From positions 1-21,726 of the forward strand of contig JAAZID010000182.1 in the NCBI GenBank assembly GCA_012510295.1: DNA of 21,726 bases, written 5' to 3'. This DNA is from Methanomicrobiales archaeon. GTDB lineage: Archaea > Halobacteriota > Methanomicrobia > Methanomicrobiales > Methanoculleaceae. A program made the position numbers and the translations under genes. The notes under the pieces were generated by a model. The model saw only the letters and a list, made by a program, of their open reading frames with translations. It did not search any database and was not told the DNA's origin. Position 1 is the first letter of the stretch. The number at the start of each line of letters is the position of its first letter. Shown piece after piece: positions 5,750 through 14,920 of this stretch.

Positions 5750-6376
5750 TCAGGCGCTCCTTGCCTTAATCTTTTTCAGGCGGAAGAGTTCTTCACGTTC
5801 CATCTCGTCGAGCCGCATCTTGATGAAGTCACTGGCCTCGGTGAGTTCCGGGATCACCTTGAACTCGAGCGCATTCACGCGCCGCTTGGTGCTCTCGATC
5901 TCATCGAGCAGTCGCTTCATGGTTGTCTCGATCTCAGCTGCCTCGATGACGGCCTCGACCAGTTCCTCAAACGCCTCCGCGGCCTCATCGATGACGGCAG
6001 ATGTGCCGAGCATCCCGTAGCCGCGGTCGAGCACGCCCTTCCGCACCGAGGACGCCTCGATCTTGGGGACGACAACGCCCATGATGTTCTTGCTCGCAAC
6101 CGATATGGCGGGGATGTCGGCCGTTGAGAATGCAGCGGCCTTCACCCCGATAGCACCCTCGACGGTCTCCGCGAGGGCGATCATCTCCATAGCGTGCTCG
6201 TAGCGCTCCACAAGTGCGCCACGGCTATCTTTTGCCTGTTGCAGAACCTTGAAGAACTCCAGGATCAGCCCATCGCGCTTCATCTTTAAGATGTTGTAGC
6301 CGCGCTCCGAGAGCTTGATCCGTCTTTTCAGGGCGATCAGCTCGGAACGGGTCGGCTTTATATCTCGTAGCGCCAT
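5750..6376 (-). CDS. atpD: A-type ATP synthase subunit D (central stalk)
   Basis: Central rotor-shaft subunit of the A1 part, equivalent to gamma of F-type and D of V-type enzymes. 208 residues, a normal length. The N-terminal segment around IKPTRSELIALKRRIKL (6-22) is the family's hallmark, and both ends are long charged helices that form the antiparallel coiled coil inside the A3B3 head. ATG 6376 lies 7 nt after the atpB stop, with a purine-rich GGGGTAAG just upstream. Last ATP synthase gene in the operon; followed by pgk. Confidence 0.95.
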   Translation of the reverse strand: MALRDIKPTRSELIALKRRIKLSERGYNILKMKRDGLILEFFKVLQQAKDSRGALVERYEHAMEMIALAETVEGAIGVKAAAFSTADIPAISVASKNIMGVVVPKIEASSVRKGVLDRGYGMLGTSAVIDEAAEAFEELVEAVIEAAEIETTMKRLLDEIESTKRRVNALEFKVIPELTEASDFIKMRLDEMEREELFRLKKIKARSA

Positions 6377-6383
6377 CGGACTC

Positions 6384-7769
6384 TTACCCCTGTGCGGCTT
6401 TTCGGTACTTCGGGTGGTACTTCTGGATCAGTTCGCGGTCGATACGCACGAGCTGCTCTTCGGGCAGCGTCGCGAGGAGCTTCCAGCCGAGATCGAGCGT
6501 CTCCTCGATCGACCGGTCTTCATACAGGCCCTGCCTGACGAACTGGTCCTCGAAGAGGTCAGCGAACTCAAGGAACGTCTGGTCACGCTCGGAGAGAGCA
6601 TCCTTCCCGACGATGGCCACAAGACCCCGGAGGTCGTTCCCCTCGGCGTATGCCGCGTAGAGCTGGTCCGATACCTTCTTATGGTCTTCACGGGTGTGCC
6701 CTTCACCGATACCGAGGTTCATCAACCGGGAGAGCGAGGGCAACACGTTGATCGGTGCGTATATACCCTTCCGGTGCAGCTCACGGTTGACCACGATCTG
6801 ACCCTCGGTGATGTAGCCGGTCAGGTCGGGGATCGGGTGCGTGATATCGTCACCCGGCATCGTCAGGATCGGGATCTGGGTCACCGAACCCTTGACGCCC
6901 TTGATGATACCGGCACGCTCGTAGATGCCCGCAAGGTCGGTATACATGTACCCCGGATACCCACGCCGTCCCGGCACCTCTTCACGAGCCGCGCCGATCT
7001 GACGGAGCGCCTCACAGTAGTTGGTCATATCCGTCAGGATGACGAGCACGTGGTACCCGAGTTCGAACGCCAGGTACTCCGCCGTGGTGAGCGCGAGACG
7101 CGGCGTGATGGTCCGCTCGACGGCCGGATCGTCTGCAAGGTTTAAGAAGACGACCGAGCGCTCGAGGGCACCGGTCTTCTCGAAGTCGGCCATGAAGTAG
7201 TTGGCCTCTTCCCGGGTGATACCCATGGCAGCGAATACCACGGCGAACTCCTCGGTTGAACCGGGCACCTTTGCCTGCCGGGCGATCTGGAGCGCCACAT
7301 CGTTGTGGGGCAGACCCGACCCTGAGAAGATCGGGAGCTTCTGACCACGGACGAGGGTGTTCGTCCCGTCGATCGTCGAGATCCCCGTCTGGATGAAGTC
7401 CTCAGGGGATGCCCGGGCGTAGGGGTTGATGGCTGCGCCGGTGATCTCGAGCCGCTTTTCAGGCACGATCTCCGGGCCGCCGTCGATCGGCTTCCCGCCG
7501 CCGGAGAGGATACGACCGAGCATATCCTTCCCGACCGGCATCTTGATCGTCTCACCGGTGAAGCGGACACCTGAATCCCTGCCGATACCTGCCGTAGTCT
7601 CAAAGACCTGGACGACCACGATATCATCGCTCGTGTCCAGTACCTGACCACGCTTAACTGTGCCATCGGCGGTCACGATGTTAACAAGCTCGCTGTACCC
7701 CACCGGCTCAGTCTTCTCGACAAAGACCAGGGGGCCCGCGATCTGTGTTATCGTTCTATACTCCTTCAT
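6384..7769 (-). CDS. atpB: A-type ATP synthase subunit B (non-catalytic)
   Basis: Non-catalytic nucleotide-site subunit alternating with A in the A3B3 head; paralogous to F-type alpha. It lacks a Walker A lysine: the P-loop place holds SGSGLPHND (149-157), the normal state for B subunits. 461 residues. Start: ATG 7769, 2 nt after the atpA stop. A GTG two codons upstream (7775) overlaps the stop as GTGA and has a GAGGG motif close by, so it cannot be excluded. The product is otherwise complete. Confidence 0.95.
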   Translation of the reverse strand: MKEYRTITQIAGPLVFVEKTEPVGYSELVNIVTADGTVKRGQVLDTSDDIVVVQVFETTAGIGRDSGVRFTGETIKMPVGKDMLGRILSGGGKPIDGGPEIVPEKRLEITGAAINPYARASPEDFIQTGISTIDGTNTLVRGQKLPIFSGSGLPHNDVALQIARQAKVPGSTEEFAVVFAAMGITREEANYFMADFEKTGALERSVVFLNLADDPAVERTITPRLALTTAEYLAFELGYHVLVILTDMTNYCEALRQIGAAREEVPGRRGYPGYMYTDLAGIYERAGIIKGVKGSVTQIPILTMPGDDITHPIPDLTGYITEGQIVVNRELHRKGIYAPINVLPSLSRLMNLGIGEGHTREDHKKVSDQLYAAYAEGNDLRGLVAIVGKDALSERDQTFLEFADLFEDQFVRQGLYEDRSIEETLDLGWKLLATLPEEQLVRIDRELIQKYHPKYRKAAQG

Positions 7770-7771
7770 GG

Positions 7772-9526
7772 TCACGCCGCCCTCATTGCATCAAATTCAG
7801 CTTCCATGTCCTTCAGGATCTTCTCGAGCGCCGGCTCGTAGTCCTTGATGAACTTGATCTGCGGAAGGTCATTTTTGCTCTTCACGGTGACGATCTGCTG
7901 CGGGGTTGCACCGCTCGCCTGAGCGACACGTGCGAGGTCGGCGTATGCCCGAATCGCTTTCATCATGTCATACTGCTTGGACATAGAGCAGTAGGTATCC
8001 ACCGCATCGTAGGCGTTCTGTTGCAGGAAGACCTCACGGATCAACCTTGCCACCTCGATGGTGATCTGCTCCTCATCCGGCAGAGCGTCGGAGCCGACCA
8101 GCTGGACGATCTCCTGGAGCTCAGCCTCCTTCTGGAGGATAGCCATCGCCCACGCCCGGAGCGGATTCCACTCAGGCGAGACCTCGGTATCGTACCATTC
8201 GGTGAGCGAGTCGAGGTAGAGCGAGTAAGAGTCCAGCCAGTTGATCGCCGGGAAGTGCCGGCGCTGGGAGAGCTTCGCATCCAGTGCCCAGAAGACCTTG
8301 ACGATACGCAGGGTGTTCTGGGTGACCGGTTCTGAGAAGTCGCCGCCCGGAGGCGAGACCGCACCGATAACGGAGACCGAGCCTTCGACACCGTTTAAGG
8401 TCACGACACGGCCTGCCCGCTCATAGAACTCAGAGAGGCGTGCCGCAAGGTATGCGGGGTAGCCCTCCTCGCCGGGCATCTCCTCAAGACGGCTTGAGAT
8501 CTCACGCATCGCCTCCGCCCACCGCGAGGTGGAGTCGGCCATAAGCGAGACATCGTAGCCCATATCCCGGAAGTACTCGGCGATCGTGATGCCCGTATAC
8601 ACGGACGCCTCACGGGCCGCCACCGGCATGTTCGATGTGTTTGCGATCAGGACCGTCCGCTCCATAAGCGGTTTGCCGGTCTTCGGATCTTCAAGCTCCG
8701 GGAACTCGGTCAGCACCTCGGTCATCTCGTTGCCGCGCTCGCCGCAACCGATGTAGACGACGATCTCGGCATCGGACCACTTCGCGAGCTGCTGCTGGGT
8801 GACCGTTTTTCCGCTCCCGAACGGGCCCGGGATGGCCGCGGTTCCGCCTTTTGCGATCGGGAAGAGACCATCCAGGATCCGCTGACCGGTGATCAGCGGT
8901 ATATCCGGGTTGAGTTTCTCCTTCGTCGGACGCGGTACACGGACCGGCCAGCGCTGGAGCATCGTGATCTCGGTACCATCCTCAAGGGTGCAGACGGTCT
9001 CATCAACCGTGAAACTGCCGGCCGCGATCTTCTTGATCGTGCCTCCCTTCGAGTTCGGTGGAACCATCACTTTATGGACGATATTCGTCTCCTGGACGGT
9101 GCCGAGGACATCGCCGGCTTTGACGACATCGCCTGCCTTCGCCGTGGGTACGAACTCCCATTTTTTCTCGTGAGAGAGGCCCGGGGCCGAGACGCCGCGC
9201 TCGATGAAGTCTCCCATCTTTTCGACGAGCACCTCGAGCGGCCGCTGGATCCCATCATAGATACTGGTCAGCAACCCGGGCCCGAGCTCGACAGCGAGCG
9301 ACAGACCGGTGTTCTCCACCGGTTCGCCGGGCCTGATGCCTGCGGTATCCTCGTAGACCTGGATGATGATATTCTCACCCTGGATCTTGATGACCTCCCC
9401 CATCAGTTCCTCATGGCCGATCTTCACCACATCATACATGTGTGCGTCGAGACCGACGGCAGTGACAACCGGCCCTGAAATTCGTTTCAGGACCCCTTGA
9501 GTCCTGCTTTCTGTTCCTTTCTTCAT
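7772..9526 (-). CDS. atpA: A-type ATP synthase catalytic subunit A
   Basis: Catalytic subunit of the A1 head; makes ATP using the proton or sodium gradient. 584 residues. The P-loop GPFGSGKT is at 234-241, the family-specific form of Walker A with Phe, at the same place as in well-studied archaeal A subunits. The A-specific insertion (non-homologous region) lies between about residues 110 and 190, ahead of the P-loop. GERGNEM and the SRWAEAMRE region further along are conserved nucleotide-site parts. No intein interrupts the P-loop, although archaeal atpA is a known intein site. Start: ATG 9526, whose A is the last base of the atpF stop (TAATG). An in-frame GTG at 9535 is an alternative. Confidence 0.96.
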   Translation of the reverse strand: MKKGTESRTQGVLKRISGPVVTAVGLDAHMYDVVKIGHEELMGEVIKIQGENIIIQVYEDTAGIRPGEPVENTGLSLAVELGPGLLTSIYDGIQRPLEVLVEKMGDFIERGVSAPGLSHEKKWEFVPTAKAGDVVKAGDVLGTVQETNIVHKVMVPPNSKGGTIKKIAAGSFTVDETVCTLEDGTEITMLQRWPVRVPRPTKEKLNPDIPLITGQRILDGLFPIAKGGTAAIPGPFGSGKTVTQQQLAKWSDAEIVVYIGCGERGNEMTEVLTEFPELEDPKTGKPLMERTVLIANTSNMPVAAREASVYTGITIAEYFRDMGYDVSLMADSTSRWAEAMREISSRLEEMPGEEGYPAYLAARLSEFYERAGRVVTLNGVEGSVSVIGAVSPPGGDFSEPVTQNTLRIVKVFWALDAKLSQRRHFPAINWLDSYSLYLDSLTEWYDTEVSPEWNPLRAWAMAILQKEAELQEIVQLVGSDALPDEEQITIEVARLIREVFLQQNAYDAVDTYCSMSKQYDMMKAIRAYADLARVAQASGATPQQIVTVKSKNDLPQIKFIKDYEPALEKILKDMEAEFDAMRAA

Positions 9527-9828
9527 TACTTCCACAGATCAACACCCACCGATCTCTTGATTCTCTCTCTCATCGACAGGCCGCCCTCCTCTCCGCCGAT
9601 GGCGATCACCGTCGGCCTGACAGAGTTCTCGAGGGTGGTGCGAAGCCGCAGGGGGATCCGCTCCATGTCGCTACCCTTCAGCACGAGGATGCCAACATCC
9701 GTATCCGCAAGCACCTGATTGATCTGCTCGACCAGTCGCCCATCGGTCTCGACCGCATAGGTCTTCCTGACTCCAGCAAGCCGGAAACCGAGAACAAATT
9801 CACTGGTACCGATAACTGCGATCTCCAT
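9526..9828 (-). CDS. atpF: A-type ATP synthase subunit F
   Basis: Small central-stalk subunit (100 residues, normal size) that binds subunit D and modulates catalysis. The N-terminal alternating strand/helix pattern ([18 protein letters not shown]) is the typical CheY-like start of the family, and the C-terminus is the flexible charged tail. ATG 9828 follows the atpC stop after a single base, and its own stop overlaps the atpA start, so it is translationally locked between the two. Confidence 0.93.
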   Translation of the reverse strand: MEIAVIGTSEFVLGFRLAGVRKTYAVETDGRLVEQINQVLADTDVGILVLKGSDMERIPLRLRTTLENSVRPTVIAIGGEEGGLSMRERIKRSVGVDLWK

Positions 9829-9829
9829 G

Positions 9830-10888
9830 CTACATCACCAGGTAACCGTGTAACCGCTCACCGGGAAGGTTGGCTTCCTTGCCCCTGGCAAGGGCCCGAA
9901 GGTTCGCGACTTCGTACTTCTTCTCCTCCAGGTATACGAGGACCGGGAGAACCGAGAACGGATACCTCTTTGACATCCGCTCCATCTGATCCAGCTGGAC
10001 CCGGGTCAGCGCAACCTCAATCTCGTGGAGGTGCTCCTTGCCCCGGATCGCCTCAAGCGCGTTCAGGAGGGGGAGCGCTTTCATCTGCTTCTTCAGGGTG
10101 TCGATGAACTCATCCCGCTCCGTAATCCCTGAGAGCCGTTGCAGTTCCTCAACCGAGAACGAGCCGCCGGGGATCATCAGTTCCCGCACATCTTCATGGA
10201 CGTGGCCGGCCCGGAGCCGGAAGAGGTTCTGAATATTCCTTATATCGATCTCAAGTTCGATATACTTCAGGAACATCTTCCCACCCTTGATACCTGCCCG
10301 GGCGTCGGCAATGAGCTGTGCATAGTAACCCTTGTAGAGCTCGTTCTCCAGGTGGGCAAACGATCCCGTTTCAAGTGCACCGGGAAGCTCCGCCTCAAGA
10401 ACCGGATAGATTGGCTCCCCCTTGAGCGCCTCGACAACCCGTTCCGGTGACTCTTCAGTAAGGAGGCGGTCGAGAGCAACCTTATCCAACCTTCCGGCCG
10501 GAACCAGAACCTCTTTGATCCTGTCAGATCGCTCACTCTGCATCTTGCCACGCAGGATGGTGACGACGTTCTGTATATCCCAGCGGCGCAGGTAGCTGGC
10601 AGTGAAGTACTCCAGTTCCCCGGGCACAAGCTTCAGGATATTCTGGTACTCCTTGGCCAGGTTCCAGCTCAAAGCCACCTCGACGAGGTTAATACCGGAG
10701 AAGGAGGTAGCAAGTTCATCGATCTCAGACCGGTAGTAGGTATCGCCGATGAACCGGGTAATCTCAGGCAGGCCCATATTCAGCATCCGGAGATAGTCTT
10801 CGCGCGGAATCAACCGTGACCTCCGTACACGCATGCGGGTGCAGGCGTAGATGTAGTTGGTCGTGATTCCGCTACTTATCCCTGCCAT
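9830..10888 (-). CDS. atpC: A-type ATP synthase subunit C
   Basis: Funnel- or socket-like subunit linking the central stalk to the K ring; equivalent to V-type subunit d. 352 residues, almost entirely helical with no membrane segment, as expected. The N-terminal [17 protein letters not shown] and the motif [11 protein letters not shown] are typical of the family. ATG 10888 is preceded by GGGAG about 8 nt upstream, located just after the atpE stop (10901). Confidence 0.93.
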   Translation of the reverse strand: MAGISSGITTNYIYACTRMRVRRSRLIPREDYLRMLNMGLPEITRFIGDTYYRSEIDELATSFSGINLVEVALSWNLAKEYQNILKLVPGELEYFTASYLRRWDIQNVVTILRGKMQSERSDRIKEVLVPAGRLDKVALDRLLTEESPERVVEALKGEPIYPVLEAELPGALETGSFAHLENELYKGYYAQLIADARAGIKGGKMFLKYIELEIDIRNIQNLFRLRAGHVHEDVRELMIPGGSFSVEELQRLSGITERDEFIDTLKKQMKALPLLNALEAIRGKEHLHEIEVALTRVQLDQMERMSKRYPFSVLPVLVYLEEKKYEVANLRALARGKEANLPGERLHGYLVM

Positions 10889-10900
10889 GTATGAACTCCC

Positions 10901-11509
10901 TCACCCAAACAGGATGTCTGACGCATCTTTCAGGCCAGATTCCCAGATCTCATCCAGGAATGTGCGGTAACTGTAATCAACCATCAATTCGCCGTCTGTG
11001 CTCTCAGCGATGATACCACCAGGTATATCGACCGGCGCACCCGTAGTGTAACCCGATAAGGTCTTTTCCCGGGAGATGATCTCTTTGATTACCGGAGTAT
11101 CCCGCGCGTTCGCGTGCACGACACCCTCTTTGATCTCTCCTGCCACCTTCTTCAGCAGTTCCGTGAGTGCTTCCCTGTGGAACTCAGCAGGCAGATCACC
11201 GACTGCAGCGAGCGAGGCCAGGTAAACCTGATCCAGGAGCGTCTTCTGGGCATTCAAGACCTGCCGTTTCACGACAAGGTTCGCTGCCGAGACCTCCTGG
11301 TTGATGATGTGGGTAGCCGCCCGATCTGCATCAGTCTCGGCTGCCATCTTGATCCCGGCAGCCCGTTCCTGTGCATCCCGGAGGATCGCTTCAACATCGA
11401 TCCGGTTCTCAGCCCGGATCGCATCGGCCTCCCTTCGCCCTTTCTCCTGGATCTCCTTGATGACCGCCTCGAGCCCTTTGGATCCCTCGAGTCCCATGGT
11501 TCGCTCCAT
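10901..11509 (-). CDS. atpE: A-type ATP synthase subunit E (peripheral stalk)
   Basis: Peripheral-stalk subunit pairing with H; holds the head still against the rotor. 202 residues: an N-terminal alpha-helical coiled-coil half (about 10-110, rich in Glu, Arg, Ala, with few breaks) and a globular C-terminal half containing VDYSYRTFLDEIWE near the end. Start: ATG 11509 shares its A with the atpK stop (TGATG). ATG 11497, with GGAG 10 nt upstream, would shorten the protein by four residues and is a fair alternative. Confidence 0.93.
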   Translation of the reverse strand: MERTMGLEGSKGLEAVIKEIQEKGRREADAIRAENRIDVEAILRDAQERAAGIKMAAETDADRAATHIINQEVSAANLVVKRQVLNAQKTLLDQVYLASLAAVGDLPAEFHREALTELLKKVAGEIKEGVVHANARDTPVIKEIISREKTLSGYTTGAPVDIPGGIIAESTDGELMVDYSYRTFLDEIWESGLKDASDILFG

Positions 11510-11757
11510 CAGAACAGAAGCAGTAGCGCAACCACAAGACCAAAGATTACAATGGTTTCGGGAATAACAGTCAGGAGCAGCACCAGACCGAATACATCAC
11601 GGTTCTCGGCCGTCGCCCCGACTGCGGCAGAACCGACTGTCATCTCTGCAATACCGGATGCAATACCGGTAAGACCGACGGCAAGGGCTGCGCCGATCGC
11701 TTTCATTCCCATCTGCGATGCTTCTACCATTTCAAGGGTCATACCAACATCTACCAT
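11509..11757 (-). CDS. atpK: A-type ATP synthase subunit K (membrane rotor ring, proteolipid)
   Basis: Ring-forming proteolipid that carries the coupling ion. 82 residues forming one helical hairpin (about 18-50 and 56-82), so it is the simple two-helix form, not a duplicated one. The conserved ion-binding carboxylate is E67 in PETIVIFG (66-73). E38 in helix 1 and T68 next to E67 are polar residues of the sort found at ion sites, so the coupling ion cannot be settled by eye. Glycine-rich helix 1 (GAALAVGLTGIASG) is typical. ATG 11757 is served by GGAGG at 11765-11769, embedded in the last codons of atpI; the exceptionally good ribosome site fits the high copy number of K. Confidence 0.94.
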   Translation of the reverse strand: MVDVGMTLEMVEASQMGMKAIGAALAVGLTGIASGIAEMTVGSAAVGATAENRDVFGLVLLLTVIPETIVIFGLVVALLLLF

Positions 11758-11759
11758 TT

Positions 11760-13748
11760 TTATTCCTCCATAAACTTAGATTTCATTCCAAACGGGTTGT
11801 ACTTCTTGCCTCCACCTTTGTAGAACTTGGTGAAGAACTCAACGTAGTGAAGACGAATTGAGTGCAGACCGCCTCCGAGAAGGCCGAGCGCCGTGTTCAG
11901 CGCGTGCCCTATGAAGAGGACGAGAATGCCCATAATTATCGCGATCACGCCGAACGGTGTGATCGCCTCAAGCTGGGGGCCTATGATCATGCCGATCGCG
12001 ATGTAGTTGACCACCATCGCGATAGCGACTGAGGATAGGCCCACCGCCACAAGACGGGTGTATGATAATACGTGACTGATGATCGTGGGAACCTCGACCA
12101 GCTCAAGTGCATTCTCCTGAGCGACGCCAAGGACACCTGCCAAAAGGACGACGATGCCCAGCACTGCGGCGGCGTTCAGTCCCATCACAACAACAGGAAG
12201 ACCTGTCAGGTCAGGCATCATCGGGAGAGCATAGAACGCCCAGATCAGGAGGAGAATTCCCCACATCGTCGCGATCCATCCTGCGTTCGCGATCATCGCC
12301 TGGGTCGCATGCTTCCCACGATGAAGTTTTCGGGCGTTGACCATGCCGATGATGCGCCCGAGCGTGACATGCAGTATACCGATCCAGATTGCAAGGATCA
12401 TGAGCTCGCTGATCTGAGGGGCATGCCCGGTCGCGGTTCCAATGTTCAGGTGCCGGTTAAAGAACAGCGCCGGAACCTCGATCCATCCGGTGATCCATGG
12501 GACCTTGAGCACAGAACCGAATATCTCGCTGTAGAGTACTCCAAATATGATGCTCGATACGCCTGCGTAACTGAGCACTTTAAGAAGCATCCTCCCCTCG
12601 TCGCCGGTAAAGAACTTCCGGAGCGCGAGGCTCAGGACAAGCAGGATTGCTCCGTAACCCACGTCACCGAGGATCAGGCCGAAGAAGATAGGGAACACGA
12701 TGGCTACCATCAGCGTCGGGTCAACCTCCGAGTACCGGGGTCTTGAATAGATATCGATGAGCACCTGGGTCGGTGTTGCGAACGCTAGGTTATCGTACTC
12801 CACTGGAACCTTGGTATCATCCTCGATCTCCAGTTCCTCAATGTAGATCCGTCCCCCGGCCGCTCTCTTCAATGCTGCCTGGATACTCTCCGCGTGGTCA
12901 TCGGGCACCCATCCTTCAGTGATGAAGGTCTCTTCCGTGGTAGCAAATCGCAACGGGGCTTCCGCCCGCTCTACATCAGCCGTGAGTAGTTCATCGCATG
13001 CTACCAGGAAATCGGTATACCGGTCCCGGATCTTCGCAATCTCCCCGTTTATCCGGGAAATTCCTTCGCCGGCCAGTCTGACCTCTTCGGCAGAGACCTT
13101 CAGGTTTTCCGCTGGAGTTCCATTCCCCTCGGGGACCGAAACTGCCTGGAATCCGGCGTTGAAAAGCGTCCGTTCAGTCTCATCGCGGTGCTCGTTGGGC
13201 ACCACGACGACGATCATGTTACCGGTCACCTGGTCAGAGAAATATTTCTCATGTGGGACATCGATGGATACATCGCGCGAAATATGTCCGGTGAAGATAG
13301 TAAACCAGGAATATCCGCGATAGGATTCCAGATCCATCGGGAAAGCGGCGAAGGGCTCAAGCTCCCTCAACCGTTGTTCGTGCTTTTTCTGAGAAGATTC
13401 AAGATCCGAACGCTCCGCGACGAGATCTTTCACCGTCTTCTGGATGGTGGGAAGATCCTCCTGGATCATATCCCTGACCTTCGATGCGGGAATCTTTTCC
13501 CCGACTCCGACGCTATCGGGTTCTATCCCGCACACCTTCTCAATGGCCCTGACATCGATGAGCGCCGTGGCTGCATCGCCTGCTCCCGGGAGCGGGTGGC
13601 CGATCGATAACCATTCCGGGGACTCGCTCTCCGGCACAAAATCTTCAATATGATAGACATTGTGGCGATAGAGTTCCTTGATGATGGCATCGATCTCACC
13701 CTTCGGGGCCGCGATGAGCAGACGGCGCATCTGTTCAGGCCTTAACAT
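11760..13748 (-). CDS. atpI: A-type ATP synthase subunit I (membrane stator, a-subunit homologue)
   Basis: Membrane stator subunit forming the ion half-channels with the K ring. 662 residues: a cytoplasmic N-terminal half (about 1-330, with coiled-coil arms) and a membrane C-terminal half with seven to eight helices. VFPIFFGLILGDVGYG marks the first helices. SYTRLVAVGLSS carries the essential ion-path arginine. The C-terminal segment around LHYVEFFTKFYKGGG is the family's conserved tail. Start: ATG 13748 is chosen because AAGGAG lies 7 nt upstream, making the gene overlap atpH by 14 nt. ATG 13775 has no such site, and ATG 13730 is possible. Confidence 0.94.
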   Translation of the reverse strand: MLRPEQMRRLLIAAPKGEIDAIIKELYRHNVYHIEDFVPESESPEWLSIGHPLPGAGDAATALIDVRAIEKVCGIEPDSVGVGEKIPASKVRDMIQEDLPTIQKTVKDLVAERSDLESSQKKHEQRLRELEPFAAFPMDLESYRGYSWFTIFTGHISRDVSIDVPHEKYFSDQVTGNMIVVVVPNEHRDETERTLFNAGFQAVSVPEGNGTPAENLKVSAEEVRLAGEGISRINGEIAKIRDRYTDFLVACDELLTADVERAEAPLRFATTEETFITEGWVPDDHAESIQAALKRAAGGRIYIEELEIEDDTKVPVEYDNLAFATPTQVLIDIYSRPRYSEVDPTLMVAIVFPIFFGLILGDVGYGAILLVLSLALRKFFTGDEGRMLLKVLSYAGVSSIIFGVLYSEIFGSVLKVPWITGWIEVPALFFNRHLNIGTATGHAPQISELMILAIWIGILHVTLGRIIGMVNARKLHRGKHATQAMIANAGWIATMWGILLLIWAFYALPMMPDLTGLPVVVMGLNAAAVLGIVVLLAGVLGVAQENALELVEVPTIISHVLSYTRLVAVGLSSVAIAMVVNYIAIGMIIGPQLEAITPFGVIAIIMGILVLFIGHALNTALGLLGGGLHSIRLHYVEFFTKFYKGGGKKYNPFGMKSKFMEE

Positions 13749-14064
13749 GCAGCTGCTCCTTAAATCGTGAAACAATAAAGTCTACAGCTTTTGCGTGGTT
13801 CTTACTTCCCTGTGCTTTCAGCGCTTCTGCGCGCACTTCACCCTCCCTGACAATCTCTGCGTACCTGTTCTGCGCCTCGGCTCGTGCATCGATCAGACGC
13901 TGGCTCCTGTAATCCTCGGCATCTTTCTGTGCCTTCTGGATCAGGTTCTCAGCCTCCAGCTCAGCATCGGAGAGGTTTTTCTTCCTCTCAGCCTGCGCAT
14001 CACGGATCATTACTTGATACTCTTCTTCAGTCTCCCTGATGCTTTTCAGGACATCGGTCTTCAT
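13735..14064 (-). CDS. atpH: A-type ATP synthase subunit H (peripheral stalk)
   Basis: First gene of the operon. 109 residues, almost wholly one long alpha-helix rich in Glu, Ala, Arg, Lys and Gln without prolines, which forms the right-handed coiled coil with subunit E in the peripheral stalk. The start at ATG 14064 rests on the strong Shine-Dalgarno sequence AAGGAGGG (14069-14076). An upstream in-frame ATG at 14088 would place that site inside the coding region and coincides with the predicted transcription start. Its stop lies inside the beginning of atpI. Confidence 0.9.
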   Translation of the reverse strand: MKTDVLKSIRETEEEYQVMIRDAQAERKKNLSDAELEAENLIQKAQKDAEDYRSQRLIDARAEAQNRYAEIVREGEVRAEALKAQGSKNHAKAVDFIVSRFKEQLHVKA

Positions 14065-14068
14065 CAAA

Positions 14069-14076
14069 CCCTCCTT
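14069..14076 (-). promoter_or_regulatory. Shine-Dalgarno sequence deciding the atpH start
   Basis: AAGGAGGG on the minus strand ends 4 nt before ATG 14064. It is one of the best ribosome sites in the window and selects ATG 14064 over ATG 14088. Confidence 0.7.
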
Positions 14077-14110
14077 CTCACGGCTCATGAATAATTGATG
14101 AAAATAAGCA

Positions 14111-14120
14111 TATATTTATT
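14111..14120 (-). promoter_or_regulatory. TATA-box promoter of the ATP synthase operon
   Basis: On the minus strand the box reads AATAAATATA. Expected transcription start is near 14089, giving a leader of about 25 nt that carries the atpH Shine-Dalgarno sequence. The box overlaps the stop codon of the upstream gene (TAA at 14116-14118), so the operon is separately promoted even though the upstream gene reads in the same direction. Confidence 0.65.
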
Positions 14121-14655
14121 GTTGTTTGTCTGTTGGGTAATTTTCGGGATTTACGTGTTCTATCACCACCCCGGGAGGCAGGTTTTTCATCATAACACCG
14201 CCGGAAATCCCAGTAAGCGAGAGCCCGGAGAGCTCCATCGACGAACATATGAGGTGCTGTTCTGGATGAGTTCCCCGCTGAATGTCGCAAGCGAGCAGGA
14301 TCTCCGGTGCAACTGATACAACCATCGAGAGTCGTTTTGATCCGGGATGGCCTTTTGGGAGGACGACGAGCGGGATATGGTACTGCCGGATCAGTTCAAG
14401 CATCATGCGCGCCTGTCCAACCGGACCACCCTCCGGCATGGAGACGATGATCAGGTCATCGGGATCGACTGCCTGGCAGTACTCATCATCAGGGGTCTCG
14501 ATACAGAGAGGAAACCGCGAACCGGCCTTTCCTACGAGCAAAAAAGAGTTTTTCCCCCTGATGATCAGGAGATCTTCCTTGAGAGGGATGGCTACCCCGC
14601 TCGCTCCACCTGAAAGAGGCTTCCCGGAACCGTCATCCTCAGGCTTTTTCGACAT
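14116..14655 (-). CDS. Conserved-looking unknown protein, 179 residues
   Basis: I do not recognise this protein. After a charged Gly/Ser-rich N-terminus it shows alternating strands and helices: LLIIRG, SFLLVG, then DDLIIVSMPEGGP followed by a helix QARMMLELIRQ and a second strand IPLVVLPKGHPG. This suggests a Rossmann-like alpha/beta fold with a glycine-rich loop, but no clear catalytic motif. The start at ATG 14655 overlaps the end of the zinc-ribbon gene by 17 nt in another frame; a longer start at 14715 would lie deep inside that gene. It ends within the ATP synthase promoter. Tight linkage implies co-translation with the zinc-ribbon protein; a role linked to ATP synthase is only suggested by position. 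Confidence 0.75.
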   Translation of the reverse strand: MSKKPEDDGSGKPLSGGASGVAIPLKEDLLIIRGKNSFLLVGKAGSRFPLCIETPDDEYCQAVDPDDLIIVSMPEGGPVGQARMMLELIRQYHIPLVVLPKGHPGSKRLSMVVSVAPEILLACDIQRGTHPEQHLICSSMELSGLSLTGISGGVMMKNLPPGVVIEHVNPENYPTDKQQ

Positions 14656-14791
14656 CTTCAGACTGGCAGCTCGGACACATGGGCCGCTTTCCAAGGCCCT
14701 TGAACCGCTCGCCACACTCTTTGCAACGGTAATTCTCGCCTTTCACCCGCTCATCAAACTCGATATCGACAGGTCCACCGACTGTACACAT
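14639..14791 (-). CDS. Small zinc-ribbon protein, 50 residues
   Basis: Two CxxC knuckles (C23/C26 and C39/C42), in CKECG and CPSCQ, spaced 12 residues apart with a basic stretch (FKGLGKR) between, form a classic small zinc ribbon, which often binds RNA or a protein partner. The ATG at 14791 is chosen because a TATA box lies about 40 nt upstream and GGTGAT lies 7 nt before the ATG. An open frame continues upstream to 14899 but crosses the TATA box and is probably not translated. No further function can be given. Confidence 0.75.
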   Translation of the reverse strand: MCTVGGPVDIEFDERVKGENYRCKECGERFKGLGKRPMCPSCQSEDVEKA

Positions 14792-14827
14792 GGGGTTTAT
14801 CACCAGAGGAGCTATCTGGGCGGGGCG

Positions 14828-14835
14828 ATATAAAA
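14828..14835 (-). promoter_or_regulatory. TATA-box promoter of the zinc-ribbon gene pair
   Basis: The minus strand reads TTTTATAT here. The expected start near 14806 gives a leader of about 15 nt containing the GGTGAT ribosome site. It shows that the zinc-ribbon/179-residue pair is its own transcription unit, separate from the TadC-like gene that ends at 14921. Confidence 0.6.
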
Positions 14836-14920
14836 CCCTATCGTAGCACCCCGGGAAGAGCCGATAAGGCCCCACAATGGCGCGATCAGCCGACAACAAA
14901 CCCCCACCGCCCTGCTAACC

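Noticed and set aside
14282..14833. 183-codon plus-strand frame opposite the zinc-ribbon and 179-residue genes
   Set aside because: It crosses the promoter of the opposite strand and both overlapping genes; the minus strand has start signals and Cys motifs, this one has neither.
14792..14899. Longer start for the zinc-ribbon protein (36 extra residues)
   Set aside because: The TATA box at 14828-14835 lies inside the extension, and ATG 14791 has a ribosome site.
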